DNA of 64,000 nt, from NCBI RefSeq assembly GCF_025371035.1, contig NZ_JANZXB010000008.1, forward strand, positions 62,001 to 126,000, given 5' to 3'. Below are positions 7,240-16,911 of this stretch, piece by piece (the stretch's first letter is position 1; each line of letters starts with the position of its first letter). Below the pieces are notes generated by a model. The model did no database searches, was not told the origin of the DNA, and saw only the letters and a list, made by a program, of their open reading frames with translations. The position numbers were made by a program, and so were the translations under genes. The DNA comes from Sphingomonas sp. LC-1. GTDB lineage: Bacteria > Pseudomonadota > Alphaproteobacteria > Sphingomonadales > Sphingomonadaceae.

Positions 7240-9302
7240 AACGGGCGGTCAACTATTCTGCCCGCTCGCTACTGGTTCTCGTGGTGCTCTCGTTTCCCGC
7301 CGGCCTGATCGCGGCTCAGCAACCGGCCGGCGCGGTACTCGCGCCCAGCCAGGACAGCGACGATACCGTTCCGAGGGCGGGCAACAGCATCGCCTATCCC
7401 GCATCCTTTTATACCCAGTTCGAACCGCAGACCGCGCTCGACCTGCTGCGGCGCACCCCAGGCTTTACGCTCGTCGCGCCGGACACCGATGACATGGTGC
7501 GCGGTTTCGCGGCCAATGCGGGCAACGTTCTGGTCGATGGCCAGCGTCCGACCTTCAAGTCGGGCGGGTTGAAGGCGTTTCTGGGGCGGATAAGTGCCGC
7601 GCGCGTGGCACGGGTCGAGTTGATCCGTGGTGCGATGACGGGCGAGGCGCAGGGGCAAACGCTGGTTGCCAATCTGGTGCTGGTCGAGGGCGCGGACGCA
7701 TCGGGCAATGCCAACGTCCAGCTTCGCGGCGCGCCGAGCGACGGGGTCACACCTGGCATGGAGGCGAATTACGCCTTTGCCGCAGGCAACTGGCAACTTT
7801 CCACCGGACTGACCGCGTCTTATGAACGGAACCGCTATACCGGGCGCTACGATCACTTCGATCAGGCGGGTCGCATGACTGCCGTGCAGAACGAAAGGCT
7901 GCCCCAGAACGAAACGAAGATCGCCGCCAACGCCACCGCGTCGCGCGCTGTGCTGGGCGGTCAGTTGAACGCGAACGTCCGTTACGCCTGGGAACGCGAA
8001 CGCTACCGCCAGACACTGACGTCGGACATGTCCGGCGAGCCGGGGTCCCGTATCTTCGGTCGGGAGGGCGATCATGACGGCGAGTTCGGCATCGACTGGA
8101 TACGCTCCCTGTCGCGGGGTTGGGGCCTCAAATTCGTAGGTCTGGCGCGCACCGCGACGAACACGTTTTTCGAAGCCTCCGCCGGAACCGCGACAGAAAG
8201 TGGCTTCACCTCACGGAACCGAACGACCGAGTTGGTGGCACGCACGTCGCTGCACCGGGAGGGCCCGCATTGGCTCCTGCCCGAACTGATCGCGGAACTG
8301 GCATGGAACCGGCTGAACGGACGCTTTGGTCAGATGGAGGACGGCGTGGCGCTCGATCTTCCCGGATCGGATGTGCGGGTCGGTGAACTACGCGCCGATG
8401 TCACCGCGAACCTGTCGGCACGGTTGACGCCGGTCCTGCGGACGGAAGCCGGACTGGCATATGAACGCGCGGGTCTCGAAGTCGGCGGTCAACAGGCGGA
8501 GCGGCGAACGCTATCCTTCTGGAAACCATCGGCCGCCCTGATCTGGGATGCGGGTGCGAAAACACAGTTGCGGCTGGGATGGCGGCGAACGGTCGGGCAG
8601 CTCGATCTTACCGGCTTTGCCGCAACCGGGAATCTGATCGACGATCGGCCGATCGCCGGCAATGCGCGGCTGCGGCCGGAAGTTACCGAAAGCGCGTCAC
8701 TCAAACTCGATCACCGCTTCGGCAAGAACGGCGGGGCGCTATCGCTCACCCTGTCGCAAGAGACGATCAAGGACGCCCTGACCTATGTCCCGCTGTCGTC
8801 GGGGGGCGAGGCACTATTGAATTTCGGCACCGTGAACCTGTGGAGCCTTGCCGGCGAAGCTACCCTGCCTCTCGATCGCTGGATGGCGGGCGCGCGGCTT
8901 ACCGCCAAGGGCAGCATGACGCAGGCACGCCGTCCCGATCCGTTCGGCGGACGCCGCGCAGACCGCCGCGACTTCGACTTTCTCGAAGCGTCCTTCCGGC
9001 ACGACATCGTCCGGCTGCGCTCGGCGTACGGCATCAGCGCAGAGATCACCTCGTCGGAGCGCGAATGGTATGTCGGCCAATATGAACAGTCGCGCTACCG
9101 CCCCTATCTGGTCGCCTATGTCGAGACGGCGATGGTACCAGGCTATAAGACGACGCTGACCGCCTCTGGCATTACGGGCGAACGGGAACATCGGTTGCGG
9201 ATGTTCTACGCACCGGATCGCGCAGGCGAGTTGGTTCGTGTCGAGCAGCGGACGCGGACGCGGGGGGTCTATATCAGCATGAATGTCTCGCGACAGTTCT
9301 GA
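7236..9302 (+). CDS. TonB-dependent receptor, divergent type
   Basis: A 688-residue outer-membrane protein translated from a GTG that overlaps the tonB stop codon (GTGA), a sign of translational coupling. A hydrophobic signal segment covers about residues 10-27. The plug domain is recognisable (TALDLLRRTPGFTLV, RGFAANAGNVLVDGQRP, VARVELIRGA), followed by a beta-barrel with alternating aromatic strands and a final residue F. No STN domain or clear TonB box is seen. Among the window's receptors it is the most distant from those I know. Its place behind fecI/fecR-receptor-tonB suggests a partner role in the same uptake system. Confidence 0.82.
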   Translation: MKRAVNYSARSLLVLVVLSFPAGLIAAQQPAGAVLAPSQDSDDTVPRAGNSIAYPASFYTQFEPQTALDLLRRTPGFTLVAPDTDDMVRGFAANAGNVLVDGQRPTFKSGGLKAFLGRISAARVARVELIRGAMTGEAQGQTLVANLVLVEGADASGNANVQLRGAPSDGVTPGMEANYAFAAGNWQLSTGLTASYERNRYTGRYDHFDQAGRMTAVQNERLPQNETKIAANATASRAVLGGQLNANVRYAWERERYRQTLTSDMSGEPGSRIFGREGDHDGEFGIDWIRSLSRGWGLKFVGLARTATNTFFEASAGTATESGFTSRNRTTELVARTSLHREGPHWLLPELIAELAWNRLNGRFGQMEDGVALDLPGSDVRVGELRADVTANLSARLTPVLRTEAGLAYERAGLEVGGQQAERRTLSFWKPSAALIWDAGAKTQLRLGWRRTVGQLDLTGFAATGNLIDDRPIAGNARLRPEVTESASLKLDHRFGKNGGALSLTLSQETIKDALTYVPLSSGGEALLNFGTVNLWSLAGEATLPLDRWMAGARLTAKGSMTQARRPDPFGGRRADRRDFDFLEASFRHDIVRLRSAYGISAEITSSEREWYVGQYEQSRYRPYLVAYVETAMVPGYKTTLTASGITGEREHRLRMFYAPDRAGELVRVEQRTRTRGVYISMNVSRQF

Positions 9303-9490
9303 TCCCAATGTGCAGAAATTCTATGCTCGGCGATGTACTCGCAGGGCGTGAAACCGCTGAGCGTCTTGCGCCGACGGGCGAAATTCCATGCGGCCATGAA
9401 GTCGGCGGGGTGTGTCCGAAGTTGATCATGGGTTTCAGGGTGGAAGCGTTTGGCGGTCGCCTCCTTGATGGTTCGGTTCAGCCGCTCGAC
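9303..9490 (-). pseudogene. IS481-family transposase remnant
   Basis: The minus-strand translation contains VERLNRTIKEA, KRFHPETHDQLRTH, ADFMAAWNFARRRKTLSG and TPCEYIAE. This is the C-terminal end of the IS481 integrase core, where I remember VERMNRTIKEATVKRFHY and LADFMAAYNFARRLKTL in intact copies. The catalytic DDE region, the N-terminus and the last tail residues are missing, and homology stops near 9490, probably with a frameshift. The remnant ends directly against the stop codon of the receptor at 9302. No terminal inverted repeats or target duplication are visible. The rest of the gap up to 9688 has no gene that I recognise. Confidence 0.75.
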
Positions 9491-9688
9491 CGACCTTCGC
9501 CGGAGCGTGCGTGGTCGTGGCGCACCCATGACGTACCTGTCCCATACGGCTTCCTTTCAAACGAAAGGATCGCACCACCAAACCCTGGGATCAAACACCT
9601 GGAAATCACGGTGTCGAGATATGCATCTCGTGGCAACTTGTCCGACAATCGAAGTGGGCCATACGGCATAGCAGGTCCCGGTTCACGT

Positions 9689-11236
9689 TCATGCCGGCCT
9701 GCCCGATTGATAAAATCGTGGCGGGAACGGGGCCTGTGATGCCCCCTTCGGATCGCAAAGTTCGTTTCGCTGCCCCGCATCGGCACTTAGTGGGATGGCC
9801 ATGCCGTGGCTTTGCTCAAGTAGCGCGAAGAGCTTGCCGCTCATTCGCGCGGCGAGATCCTCATGACCGGGGCTGGCCACCAGATTATTCGTCTCGTGCG
9901 GATCCTCAGCGAGATCGTATAGTTCGTCGATGTCCCAGATGCCGTGGAAATGCATATATTTGTACCGGTCCTCGCGCAGGGCGTGGACGGTCGGAGTCTG
10001 GGGGAAATTCCGCTCCCAATAATATTCATACAGGAGTTCGTCTCGCCACGGCGCGTTCGCATCGCGCACCAGCGGCAGCGCGTTGGCCCCAGCCATGCCG
10101 TCCGGCGCGCGAAGTCCAGCAGCGGCGAGCAGCGTGGGGGCGATGTCGATATTGGCGACCACCTGTTCCACCACGCTGCCGGCCGGGAACAGCGCCGGGC
10201 AGCGCGCCAGCATCGGGATGCGCATCGATTCCTCATATGCGGTGCGCTTGTCGATCAACCCATGCTCGCCGAACATGAAGCCATTGTCGCCCAGATACAG
10301 GATCAGCGTGTCGTCCAGCTCGCCGCGCTGTTCGAGCAGGTCCATGATCCGCGCCAGCCCCTCATCGACCGCGAGCAGCGTTTCCATGTAACGTTTGTAA
10401 TAGTCGCCGATGTCGAGCGTGCCGTGATAGGGATAGCCGACGCCGTGCCAGCTGTTGCGCTGGTTCTCCACCCACATCGGCCGACCCGGCGCGTTCGGTG
10501 CCATCGAGGCGGGAGAGCAGAACGTCTCCTTGTCGTAGCGGCCCTTGTGGCGCTCGGCCGGGATGAACTCGGAATGCACCGCCTTGTGCGCCAGATGCAT
10601 CATCCAGGGGCGGCCCTTGGGCCGCTTGCCGATCCAGTCGATCGCGTAATCGGTCAGCTCGTCGGTGATATAGCCCTTTTGCGGTACGTGGCGGCCATTG
10701 ACGTTCAACCCGTCGGCACTGGGCAAATAGCTCCCCTGCCCCTTGAAGCTGACCCAATGGTCAAAACCGGGCTGCGGCCCGTCGCCGTCGTCGCCCATAT
10801 GCCATTTGCCGATGAAGGCCGTGTCGTACCCGGCGGCCTGGAGATATTCGGGATAGAATATGAGGCCCGGCGGGATCGGATGGTTGTTGTCGACCACCTT
10901 GTGCTGATGCGCGTAGAGCCCGGTGAAGATAGACGCCCGGCTGGGCGAACAGAGCGCGGTGGTGACGAACGCATTGCGGAAATGCGTTCCCTCGCGCGCC
11001 AGCCGGTCGAGCGTGGGCGTGTCGCCGAAATCCTGCGCCTTCATGAAACCCATGGCGTCGTAGCGATGGTCGTCGGTCAGCACGACCAGGATGTTGCGCG
11101 GCCTGATGCCCGGCAGACGCGGCAGGCGGCGCGACCGGCGCGGCTCTGGCGCGGCGCCCGCCGCCATCGAATAGAGGCCGAACGCACCGCCGGTCCCGGC
11201 GAGCAGCACCCCGCGCCGCGTCGTGTCGCCGTTCAT
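9689..11236 (-). CDS. Type I (S1-family) sulfatase, exported
   Basis: A 515-residue sulfate ester hydrolase. The active-site signature CSPSRASIFTG is present; C96 would be converted to formylglycine. Metal ligands D55 and D56 lie in VVLTDDHRYD, and GKWHMG and YLGDNGFMFGEHG are the other conserved blocks. The N-terminus TTRRGVLLAGTGGAFGLYSMAAGAAP looks like a Tat signal peptide, so the enzyme is probably periplasmic or surface-bound. The chosen ATG overlaps the receptor stop by one base (TGATG), indicating translational coupling to the upstream receptor. Substrate is unknown; in context it may release sulfate from a compound imported by the receptor. An FGly-generating enzyme is not in the window. 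Confidence 0.9.
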   Translation of the reverse strand: MNGDTTRRGVLLAGTGGAFGLYSMAAGAAPEPRRSRRLPRLPGIRPRNILVVLTDDHRYDAMGFMKAQDFGDTPTLDRLAREGTHFRNAFVTTALCSPSRASIFTGLYAHQHKVVDNNHPIPPGLIFYPEYLQAAGYDTAFIGKWHMGDDGDGPQPGFDHWVSFKGQGSYLPSADGLNVNGRHVPQKGYITDELTDYAIDWIGKRPKGRPWMMHLAHKAVHSEFIPAERHKGRYDKETFCSPASMAPNAPGRPMWVENQRNSWHGVGYPYHGTLDIGDYYKRYMETLLAVDEGLARIMDLLEQRGELDDTLILYLGDNGFMFGEHGLIDKRTAYEESMRIPMLARCPALFPAGSVVEQVVANIDIAPTLLAAAGLRAPDGMAGANALPLVRDANAPWRDELLYEYYWERNFPQTPTVHALREDRYKYMHFHGIWDIDELYDLAEDPHETNNLVASPGHEDLAARMSGKLFALLEQSHGMAIPLSADAGQRNELCDPKGASQAPFPPRFYQSGRPA

Positions 11237-13533
11237 CAAAAGTCCTTCCGCAGCAGAAGCCCCGCGTAACGCCGGTCGTCGCGCGGCACGAAGCGGACGG
11301 TCCCGCCAAATGTGCCGTTGCTCAGGAAGCTGGCATCGGGCGTGTTGGCAATATTCTTCACATAGGCGCGCAACTGCCACCCGTCGCCGGGACGGATCAG
11401 CGCGACGCTGGCGTTCCAGACGGCAAAGGCGGGCTGGACGGTGTTGGGCGTCTCGGCCAGCGAATATTGCACCTTGCTGCTGAACGACACGTCGCTTTGA
11501 ATTTCCATCGAAAGCGCGTCCGACAGCGCAAAGCGATAGGCCCCATTCTCAAACAGGCGAATGCGCGGCGCAAAGGGCAGCGGCTGGCCATTGATGTTGC
11601 AGCTAACCGGTGCGCCGACCGGGCAATTGAAGTTGCGGACGGTGGCGTCGGTGAATGCACCCGACAGATCGACAGTGAAGCCCCTGGTCGGACGTAAGGT
11701 CACGTCCGCTTCGATTCCGCGCGACCGGACCGATCCGGCGTTGATCAGCCGCGTGACGGGCGCGCCGCCAACCGAGTCGGTGAAGTTCGCCTGATAGCCA
11801 TCGAAATCGGTCGTATAGACCGCCAGTGCATAGCTGAGCGCGCGGTCGGCGGTGCTGCCCTTGATCCCGCCCTCATAGGAGTTGGACGTTTCCGGGTTCA
11901 GCGGCACTTCGTCGAGTAGGGTCGTCGCATTGAGCGAGCGCATGTTGAAGTAAACGTTGTAGGCCGGGCCCTTGTAACCGCGCGAATAGGTGAAATAGGT
12001 CTGAGCATGGTCGCCCAGATCGAGTTGAAGCCCGAGGCGGTAGCTGTCGCCACGCGCATCGGTGCGGCCCGTCGCATTGTGATAGGCGCGAATGCCGGGT
12101 CGGTCGAGCGACGCCGCGCCGCTGTTCGTCGGGTCGTTGGTCGACGTGCGGACATGATAGAAGTCGAGTGTATCCCAGGTCGAACGATAGCCCGCGATCC
12201 CCCGGAAATGCGGGGTGAAGTTGATGTTCGCCTCGCCGAACAGCGCATAATTGTGGTTGGTGATGCCGTAATTGGCGACGCCGGTGGTGCTGGTCCGCGT
12301 CGTGCCAGACAGGGTGGTCAGCGCGCGTTGATATTGCTCGTCGGTCCGCGCGCGCAGATAATAGGCCCCCAGGACATAGTCGATCAGTCCACCCTTGGGC
12401 GAGGTCAGCCGAAGCTCCTGCGAGAATTGGCGGCTGTTGACGCTCCCGTCGTCCGCGCCCGAGGGGAAGGCCGCCGTCAGCTGGGCAAGGCCGTCATAAT
12501 CCTGCCGTTGGTGGTTCAGCCATTGCCGCCAGGCGGTGATCGACGTGACGTGATAGTCGCCCAGCGCCAGTTCGCCGGTCAGCGATCCGCCGTAGTTCTC
12601 GTCACGGACATGGGTGTCGATATCGGTCGCCAGCCGCCGGTTCGACGGCGACGCGACGATCCCCTGCCCGGCCAGCGCGGCGGCCAGGGCGGTAGAGTCC
12701 GTGATCGCATTCGTTGGATAGGCGATCTGCCGGGTCGAGCTATAGACCGCCGCCACCGTCTCGCGCGTGTTCAGATAGTCGCCGATCGCGGTGATCTTAA
12801 GCGCGTCGAAAGGCGCCACCACCAGTTTGCCGCGCGCCCCGTAGCGGCGCGAGCCATTGGCATCATGGCCGGTCGCGACATTGCGAAGATTGCCGTCGAA
12901 ATCGCTATAGAGGCCCCCGATCAGCGCCTGGACCTTGCCCGGCACGATCGCACCCGACACGCCCGCCTTGATGCGATACTCCTGATCGGTCGTCGCCCCG
13001 GCCTCGCCAAAGGCATGGAATTCGTCGGTCGGGTTGCGCGTGACGATATTGACCACGCCCGCCGACGCGTTCTTGCCGAACAGGGTGCCCTGCGGCCCGC
13101 GCAGCACCTCGATCCGCTCGACCTCGCCCAGGTCGAGCGTCGACTGGCCCGGGCGGGTCAGCACCACACCGTCGAGTACGGTCGATACCGATGGCTCGAC
13201 CCCAGGCGAGGTCGTGATCGTGCCGATCCCGCGGATAAAGACGGTGCGATCCTTATTGGACGCGCCGCTGCGGAAGCCCACAGATGGGATCGAGGCAGCG
13301 ATCCGTTCGAGATTGTTGAGCTGCCGCTCCGCCAGCGCACCGCCCTCCAGGGCCGTGATCGCGATCGGCACCTGTTGCAGCGTCTCGTTGCGAAAGCGCG
13401 CGGTCACGACCACCTCGCCGTCGGCGGGTTTGGTGTCAGTTTGAGCGGTGGGCGCGTCCTGTGCGGCGGCGGACGTGGCAATCAGGGTAAAAGCGGTGCC
13501 GACAAGCAGCACGGACAGGCGTCGATCGATCAT
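11236..13533 (-). CDS. TonB-dependent receptor of the sulfatase operon
   Basis: A 765-residue outer-membrane receptor. Signal peptide ends near TSAAAQ at about residue 24. A TonB-box/plug entry of the Caulobacter/sphingomonad kind follows (GEVVVTARFRNETLQQVPIAITAL), then FIRGIGT, VSTVLDGVVLTRPGQ, VERIEVLRGPQGTLFGKNASAGVVNIVTRNP and a barrel ending in LLLRKDF. The ATG at 13533 with an AAGGGGAC ribosome site is preferred over an upstream in-frame ATG. It is 87 bases behind the MFS transporter gene and coupled to the sulfatase. Its role is probably uptake of the organic molecule whose sulfur group the operon's enzymes remove; that is inference from neighbours. Confidence 0.9.
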   Translation of the reverse strand: MIDRRLSVLLVGTAFTLIATSAAAQDAPTAQTDTKPADGEVVVTARFRNETLQQVPIAITALEGGALAERQLNNLERIAASIPSVGFRSGASNKDRTVFIRGIGTITTSPGVEPSVSTVLDGVVLTRPGQSTLDLGEVERIEVLRGPQGTLFGKNASAGVVNIVTRNPTDEFHAFGEAGATTDQEYRIKAGVSGAIVPGKVQALIGGLYSDFDGNLRNVATGHDANGSRRYGARGKLVVAPFDALKITAIGDYLNTRETVAAVYSSTRQIAYPTNAITDSTALAAALAGQGIVASPSNRRLATDIDTHVRDENYGGSLTGELALGDYHVTSITAWRQWLNHQRQDYDGLAQLTAAFPSGADDGSVNSRQFSQELRLTSPKGGLIDYVLGAYYLRARTDEQYQRALTTLSGTTRTSTTGVANYGITNHNYALFGEANINFTPHFRGIAGYRSTWDTLDFYHVRTSTNDPTNSGAASLDRPGIRAYHNATGRTDARGDSYRLGLQLDLGDHAQTYFTYSRGYKGPAYNVYFNMRSLNATTLLDEVPLNPETSNSYEGGIKGSTADRALSYALAVYTTDFDGYQANFTDSVGGAPVTRLINAGSVRSRGIEADVTLRPTRGFTVDLSGAFTDATVRNFNCPVGAPVSCNINGQPLPFAPRIRLFENGAYRFALSDALSMEIQSDVSFSSKVQYSLAETPNTVQPAFAVWNASVALIRPGDGWQLRAYVKNIANTPDASFLSNGTFGGTVRFVPRDDRRYAGLLLRKDF

Positions 13534-13620
13534 CTGGTCCCCTTTCAGATCGACGCGGAAGCTAATACCCATCAATTGCATAGGATATAAAGAAGCACCT
13601 CGCCCGTTAGCAGCGCGGCT

Positions 13621-14853
13621 TTAGCCCCCGGCCTCGATCGGCCTGAGCCGGGGCAACAGCAATTGCACCCAGCCGAGCGCCGCGAGATAGGCCACCGCCG
13701 CGAACAACAGCAGCGGCAGATAGCCAAGCCCCGCCGCCAGGGTCAGCCCGGCAATCTTCGCGATCGCGACGCCCCCCATATTGCCGCAAAACGACCCGAA
13801 CGCCGTCACCCGACCGACCCGGTGCTGCGGCACGATATCGGCGATCATCGCGAAGATGTTGGTGGAAAAGGCCTGATGTCCGGCAAGCGCCAACGCCATC
13901 AGCGACACCGCGACCGGATAGCTATGCGTCAGCAGCGCCAGCGGGATCGGGACGACGGCCAGTGCGCCGGCAAGCAGCACGACCTTGCGCGCCGCATTCA
14001 CCGACCAGCCACGCCCGAGCAGCCGGGTCGGCACCGCTCCGCCGACCAGCGAGCCGATCGCCGCACCGCCATAGGCCAGCGCCAGCGGCACGCCGAGCGC
14101 GACGCCCGACAAGCCGAATTGTCGGTGGAAAAAGTCGGGCAGCCAGAAGAGCAATAGCCACCAGGTCGCATCGGACAACAGCTTGGCCCCCGCCACCGCC
14201 CAGGTCCGCCGGTCGCGCAGCAGCGGCGCGTCGGGCAACGGCGGCGCGGCGTCGGCCAGCTTGGGCGCGGCAAAGACGATTGCCCGCGCCACTATCAGCC
14301 AGGTCAGGGCCCAGCCTAGCCCGACCATCCCGACCACGATGAACGTGCCCCGCCAGCCGAATGTCAGGCCCAATAATGGAATGGCGAGCGGCGCCAGGAT
14401 CGCGCCCAAGCTATTGGCGGCATTGCCCGCACCAAAGCCTGCGGACCGCCAGCGCGGCGGCAGAACGGCGGCGACCGTCTTGATGCCCGTGGGCGTCCCC
14501 ATCGACTCGGTCGCGCCCAAGGCCACGCGCACTGCAATGAACGCGCCCATCGACCGCGCCCAGCCGTGAAGCAAGGCCGCAACGCTCCATGCCGCCACCC
14601 CGATCGGATTGGCCCAGCGCACACCCAGCCGGTCGACGATCCATCCGCTGAACAGGAAACCGACCGCCGCGCCGCCCTGAAACCAGGCGGCCAGCGTGCC
14701 GTAATCGTCATCGCTCCAGCCGAGATCGGCGGCGATCACCGGCTTCAGCACCGCGATGACCTGTCGATCGACGAGGTTCAGAACACCGGCCGTGATGACC
14801 AAAGCAAATAACAGCCCGCGATGGCGCGCGCTCAATTCCCCGACATGTCTCAT
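13621..14853 (-). CDS. MFS transporter, anion:cation symporter (ACS)-like
   Basis: A 410-residue inner-membrane transporter with about twelve helices. LNLVDRQVIAVLKPVIAADLGWSDDDYGTLAAWFQGGAAVG at the N-terminus and the loop DRLGVRW resemble hexuronate/galactonate (ExuT/DgoT) type transporters of the ACS family. The frame is open further upstream, but MRHVGEL gives the normal short N-terminal tail. It lies 66 bases after the flavin monooxygenase gene and 87 bases before the receptor, all on the same strand. It probably carries the operon's substrate or product, an organic anion, across the inner membrane. Confidence 0.85.
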   Translation of the reverse strand: MRHVGELSARHRGLLFALVITAGVLNLVDRQVIAVLKPVIAADLGWSDDDYGTLAAWFQGGAAVGFLFSGWIVDRLGVRWANPIGVAAWSVAALLHGWARSMGAFIAVRVALGATESMGTPTGIKTVAAVLPPRWRSAGFGAGNAANSLGAILAPLAIPLLGLTFGWRGTFIVVGMVGLGWALTWLIVARAIVFAAPKLADAAPPLPDAPLLRDRRTWAVAGAKLLSDATWWLLLFWLPDFFHRQFGLSGVALGVPLALAYGGAAIGSLVGGAVPTRLLGRGWSVNAARKVVLLAGALAVVPIPLALLTHSYPVAVSLMALALAGHQAFSTNIFAMIADIVPQHRVGRVTAFGSFCGNMGGVAIAKIAGLTLAAGLGYLPLLLFAAVAYLAALGWVQLLLPRLRPIEAGG

Positions 14854-14919
14854 GCCCGCATCATGGCGAGGCGCCGGGCATAGCGGCGAGACAGTTTCTC
14901 TATCGCGCCGCCAAGCCAC

Positions 14920-15990
14920 TTACAATGTCAGCGGGGCATGATCGATCCGTGGGAGGACATGGCGCGCGAACAGGTCGGCCTCGGCCGCATGCGGATAACC
15001 CGAGAGGATGAACGCATCGATGCCCGCTTCGCGATAGGCCTGCAGCTTGGCGAGAACCTGATCGGGATCGCCGACGATCGCCGCGCCACATCCCGAACGC
15101 GCCCGACCGATGCCGGTCCACAGATTCGCCTCGACATAGCCGTCGTCGCTCCCCTCGCGCAGTTCGGCCTGTCGCCGGACACCCGCCGATTGCGAGTCCA
15201 GCGACCGCGACCGGATCGCCGCGCCGGTGGCGTCGTCCAGCTTGGACAGCAGCCGGTCGGCGGCGGCGCGCGCCTGCGCCTCGGTTTCGCGAACCACGAC
15301 ATGGACGCGGTAGCCGAAGCGCAAGCTCCGGCCGCGCCGCGCGGCCCGCGCGCGCAGGTCGGCGACGATGCCGCGCACCCCCTCCATCGTGTCGGGCCAC
15401 ATCAGATAGACGTCCGCGCCCTCGGCCGCCGCCTCGCGCGCAGCCTCCGACAGGCCGCCAAAATAGAAGGGCGGGCACCGCCCCGAGACGGTCGTCACGC
15501 GCGGCGGATCGAGCTTCAGCTTCCAGAACTCGCCGTCATGATCGAGCGGCTTGCCGTCCAGCAGGGTACGCAGGATGTGCATCGCCTCGACCGTGCGGGC
15601 GTAGCGGGGCGCGCTGTCCAGCGTTTCGCCGGGCAGGTCGCTGGAGATGATGTTGACGGTCAACCGCCCACCCAGCATCCGGTCGATCGTCGCGATCTGG
15701 CGCGCCAGTTGCGGCGGCCAGCTCTCGCCGATCCGCACCGCCATCAACAACCGCATCCGCCGGAGCAGCGGTGCAATCCCGGCGGCAAAGGCGGTGGTGT
15801 CGATGCCCAGCGCATAGCCCGACGGCAGCAGGCAATTGTCGTAACCTGCGGTTTCCGCCTGCAACACGATGTCGCGGCAATGCTCCCAGCTCGAACGCAA
15901 GGCCGGGTCGGGTACGCCCAGAAACTCGTAATCGTCGTCGCACAACGCGGAGAACCAGCTGATCTCGCAAGGGCCAAGCGTATCGGTCAT
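14920..15990 (-). CDS. LLM-class flavin monooxygenase, SsuD-like
   Basis: A 356-residue luciferase-like FMNH2-dependent monooxygenase. The blocks ISWFSALCDD, GYDNCLLPSG, LLMAVRIGESWPPQLARQIATIDRMLGGRLTVNIIS, HDGEFWKL and FYFGGLSEAAREAAAEGADVYLMWPDT follow alkanesulfonate monooxygenase SsuD in order and spacing. SsuD-type enzymes release sulfite from organosulfonates using reduced flavin from a separate reductase, which is not in the window. The start overlaps the aldo/keto reductase stop (ATGA). Together with the sulfatase four genes on, it points to a sulfur-scavenging job, although LLM enzymes also cleave other substrates. Confidence 0.85.
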   Translation of the reverse strand: MTDTLGPCEISWFSALCDDDYEFLGVPDPALRSSWEHCRDIVLQAETAGYDNCLLPSGYALGIDTTAFAAGIAPLLRRMRLLMAVRIGESWPPQLARQIATIDRMLGGRLTVNIISSDLPGETLDSAPRYARTVEAMHILRTLLDGKPLDHDGEFWKLKLDPPRVTTVSGRCPPFYFGGLSEAAREAAAEGADVYLMWPDTMEGVRGIVADLRARAARRGRSLRFGYRVHVVVRETEAQARAAADRLLSKLDDATGAAIRSRSLDSQSAGVRRQAELREGSDDGYVEANLWTGIGRARSGCGAAIVGDPDQVLAKLQAYREAGIDAFILSGYPHAAEADLFARHVLPRIDHAPLTL

Positions 15991-16880
15991 GGCAGGCGCT
16001 CCCCCATTCCGGCCTGAAGCACGGCATACCATTCGGCGCGGGTCCATTCGACGCGGTACACGTCCGCCGCCGCACGGATGCGGTCGGGATTTTGCGATCC
16101 GATGATCGGGATGATCCGCGCCGGATGCGCCATGACCCAGGCCAGCGCGGCCGTAGCAGCATCGACGCCCCAGCGCTGGCCATGCTCAGCCAGCAACACC
16201 CCCGCCGGATGATCCCCCGCGACCAGCCGCCCGCCCGCCAGCGGCGACCAGGCGAGCACCGCCATGTCGCGCGCCATCGCCTGGTCCAACGTGCCGTCGA
16301 ACAGCGACGCAGGATGCAGCGGCGAGAATTCGGGCTGGGTGGACAGGATGGGCAGTCCCAGGAACGCCGCCAGTGCATCGACCTCGGCCGGACTATGGTT
16401 CGACACGCCGATCCCGGCGACCTTGCCCGTCTCGACCATGCAGGTCAGCGCGGCGGCGACCTCCTGCGGATGGCTCAGGAAATCACGGCGGTGGATCTGG
16501 TACAGCTCGACCCGCTCGACACCCATGCGCGCCAGCGACGCGTCGAGAGCTCCCGCCAGATAGGTGGCACTCGAATCATAGGGAAAGCCCGGCCAGATGC
16601 CGCCCTTGGTGGCGATCACCATCCGCTCGCGCAGCGCAGGCGCGTCGGCAAGCACGCGACCCAGCAGTGCCTCGGACGATCCGAACCCGCCATCGTCGAC
16701 GCCGTAGATATCAGCGGTGTCGAAAAGGGTGATCCCGGCATCCAGCGCCGCCTCGACACGGGCACGCGCCGCCGAGACGTCGTCGCCGGTAAAACGCCAC
16801 ATGCCCCAAGCTATTGGGGACACAAGGATTGCACTCTTGCCGAGCGGCCGTGCTTCGCGGGAAAGGCGGATGGTCGTCAT
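15987..16880 (-). CDS. Aldo/keto reductase
   Basis: A 297-residue NAD(P)-dependent oxidoreductase with a TIM-barrel fold. The catalytic tetrad is visible: D in TLFDTADIYGVDD, the Y of that block, K in MVIATKGG, and H in VELYQIHRRD. The cofactor phosphate loop is near IPIIGSQNPDRIRAAADV. It resembles the YdhF/oxidoreductase subgroup. The start ATG at 16880 is only 31 bases from the divergent Gfo/Idh gene. The long upstream frame is antisense shadow. As first gene of the run, it may reduce an aldehyde or ketone formed by the monooxygenase. Confidence 0.87.
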   Translation of the reverse strand: MTTIRLSREARPLGKSAILVSPIAWGMWRFTGDDVSAARARVEAALDAGITLFDTADIYGVDDGGFGSSEALLGRVLADAPALRERMVIATKGGIWPGFPYDSSATYLAGALDASLARMGVERVELYQIHRRDFLSHPQEVAAALTCMVETGKVAGIGVSNHSPAEVDALAAFLGLPILSTQPEFSPLHPASLFDGTLDQAMARDMAVLAWSPLAGGRLVAGDHPAGVLLAEHGQRWGVDAATAALAWVMAHPARIIPIIGSQNPDRIRAAADVYRVEWTRAEWYAVLQAGMGERLP

Positions 16881-16911
16881 CGGGCGTCGGAATGGCATAG
16901 GGACACGGGCA

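Noticed and set aside
12007-13590. Plus-strand frame of 527 codons
   Set aside because: Antisense to the receptor of the sulfatase operon; no recognisable motif.
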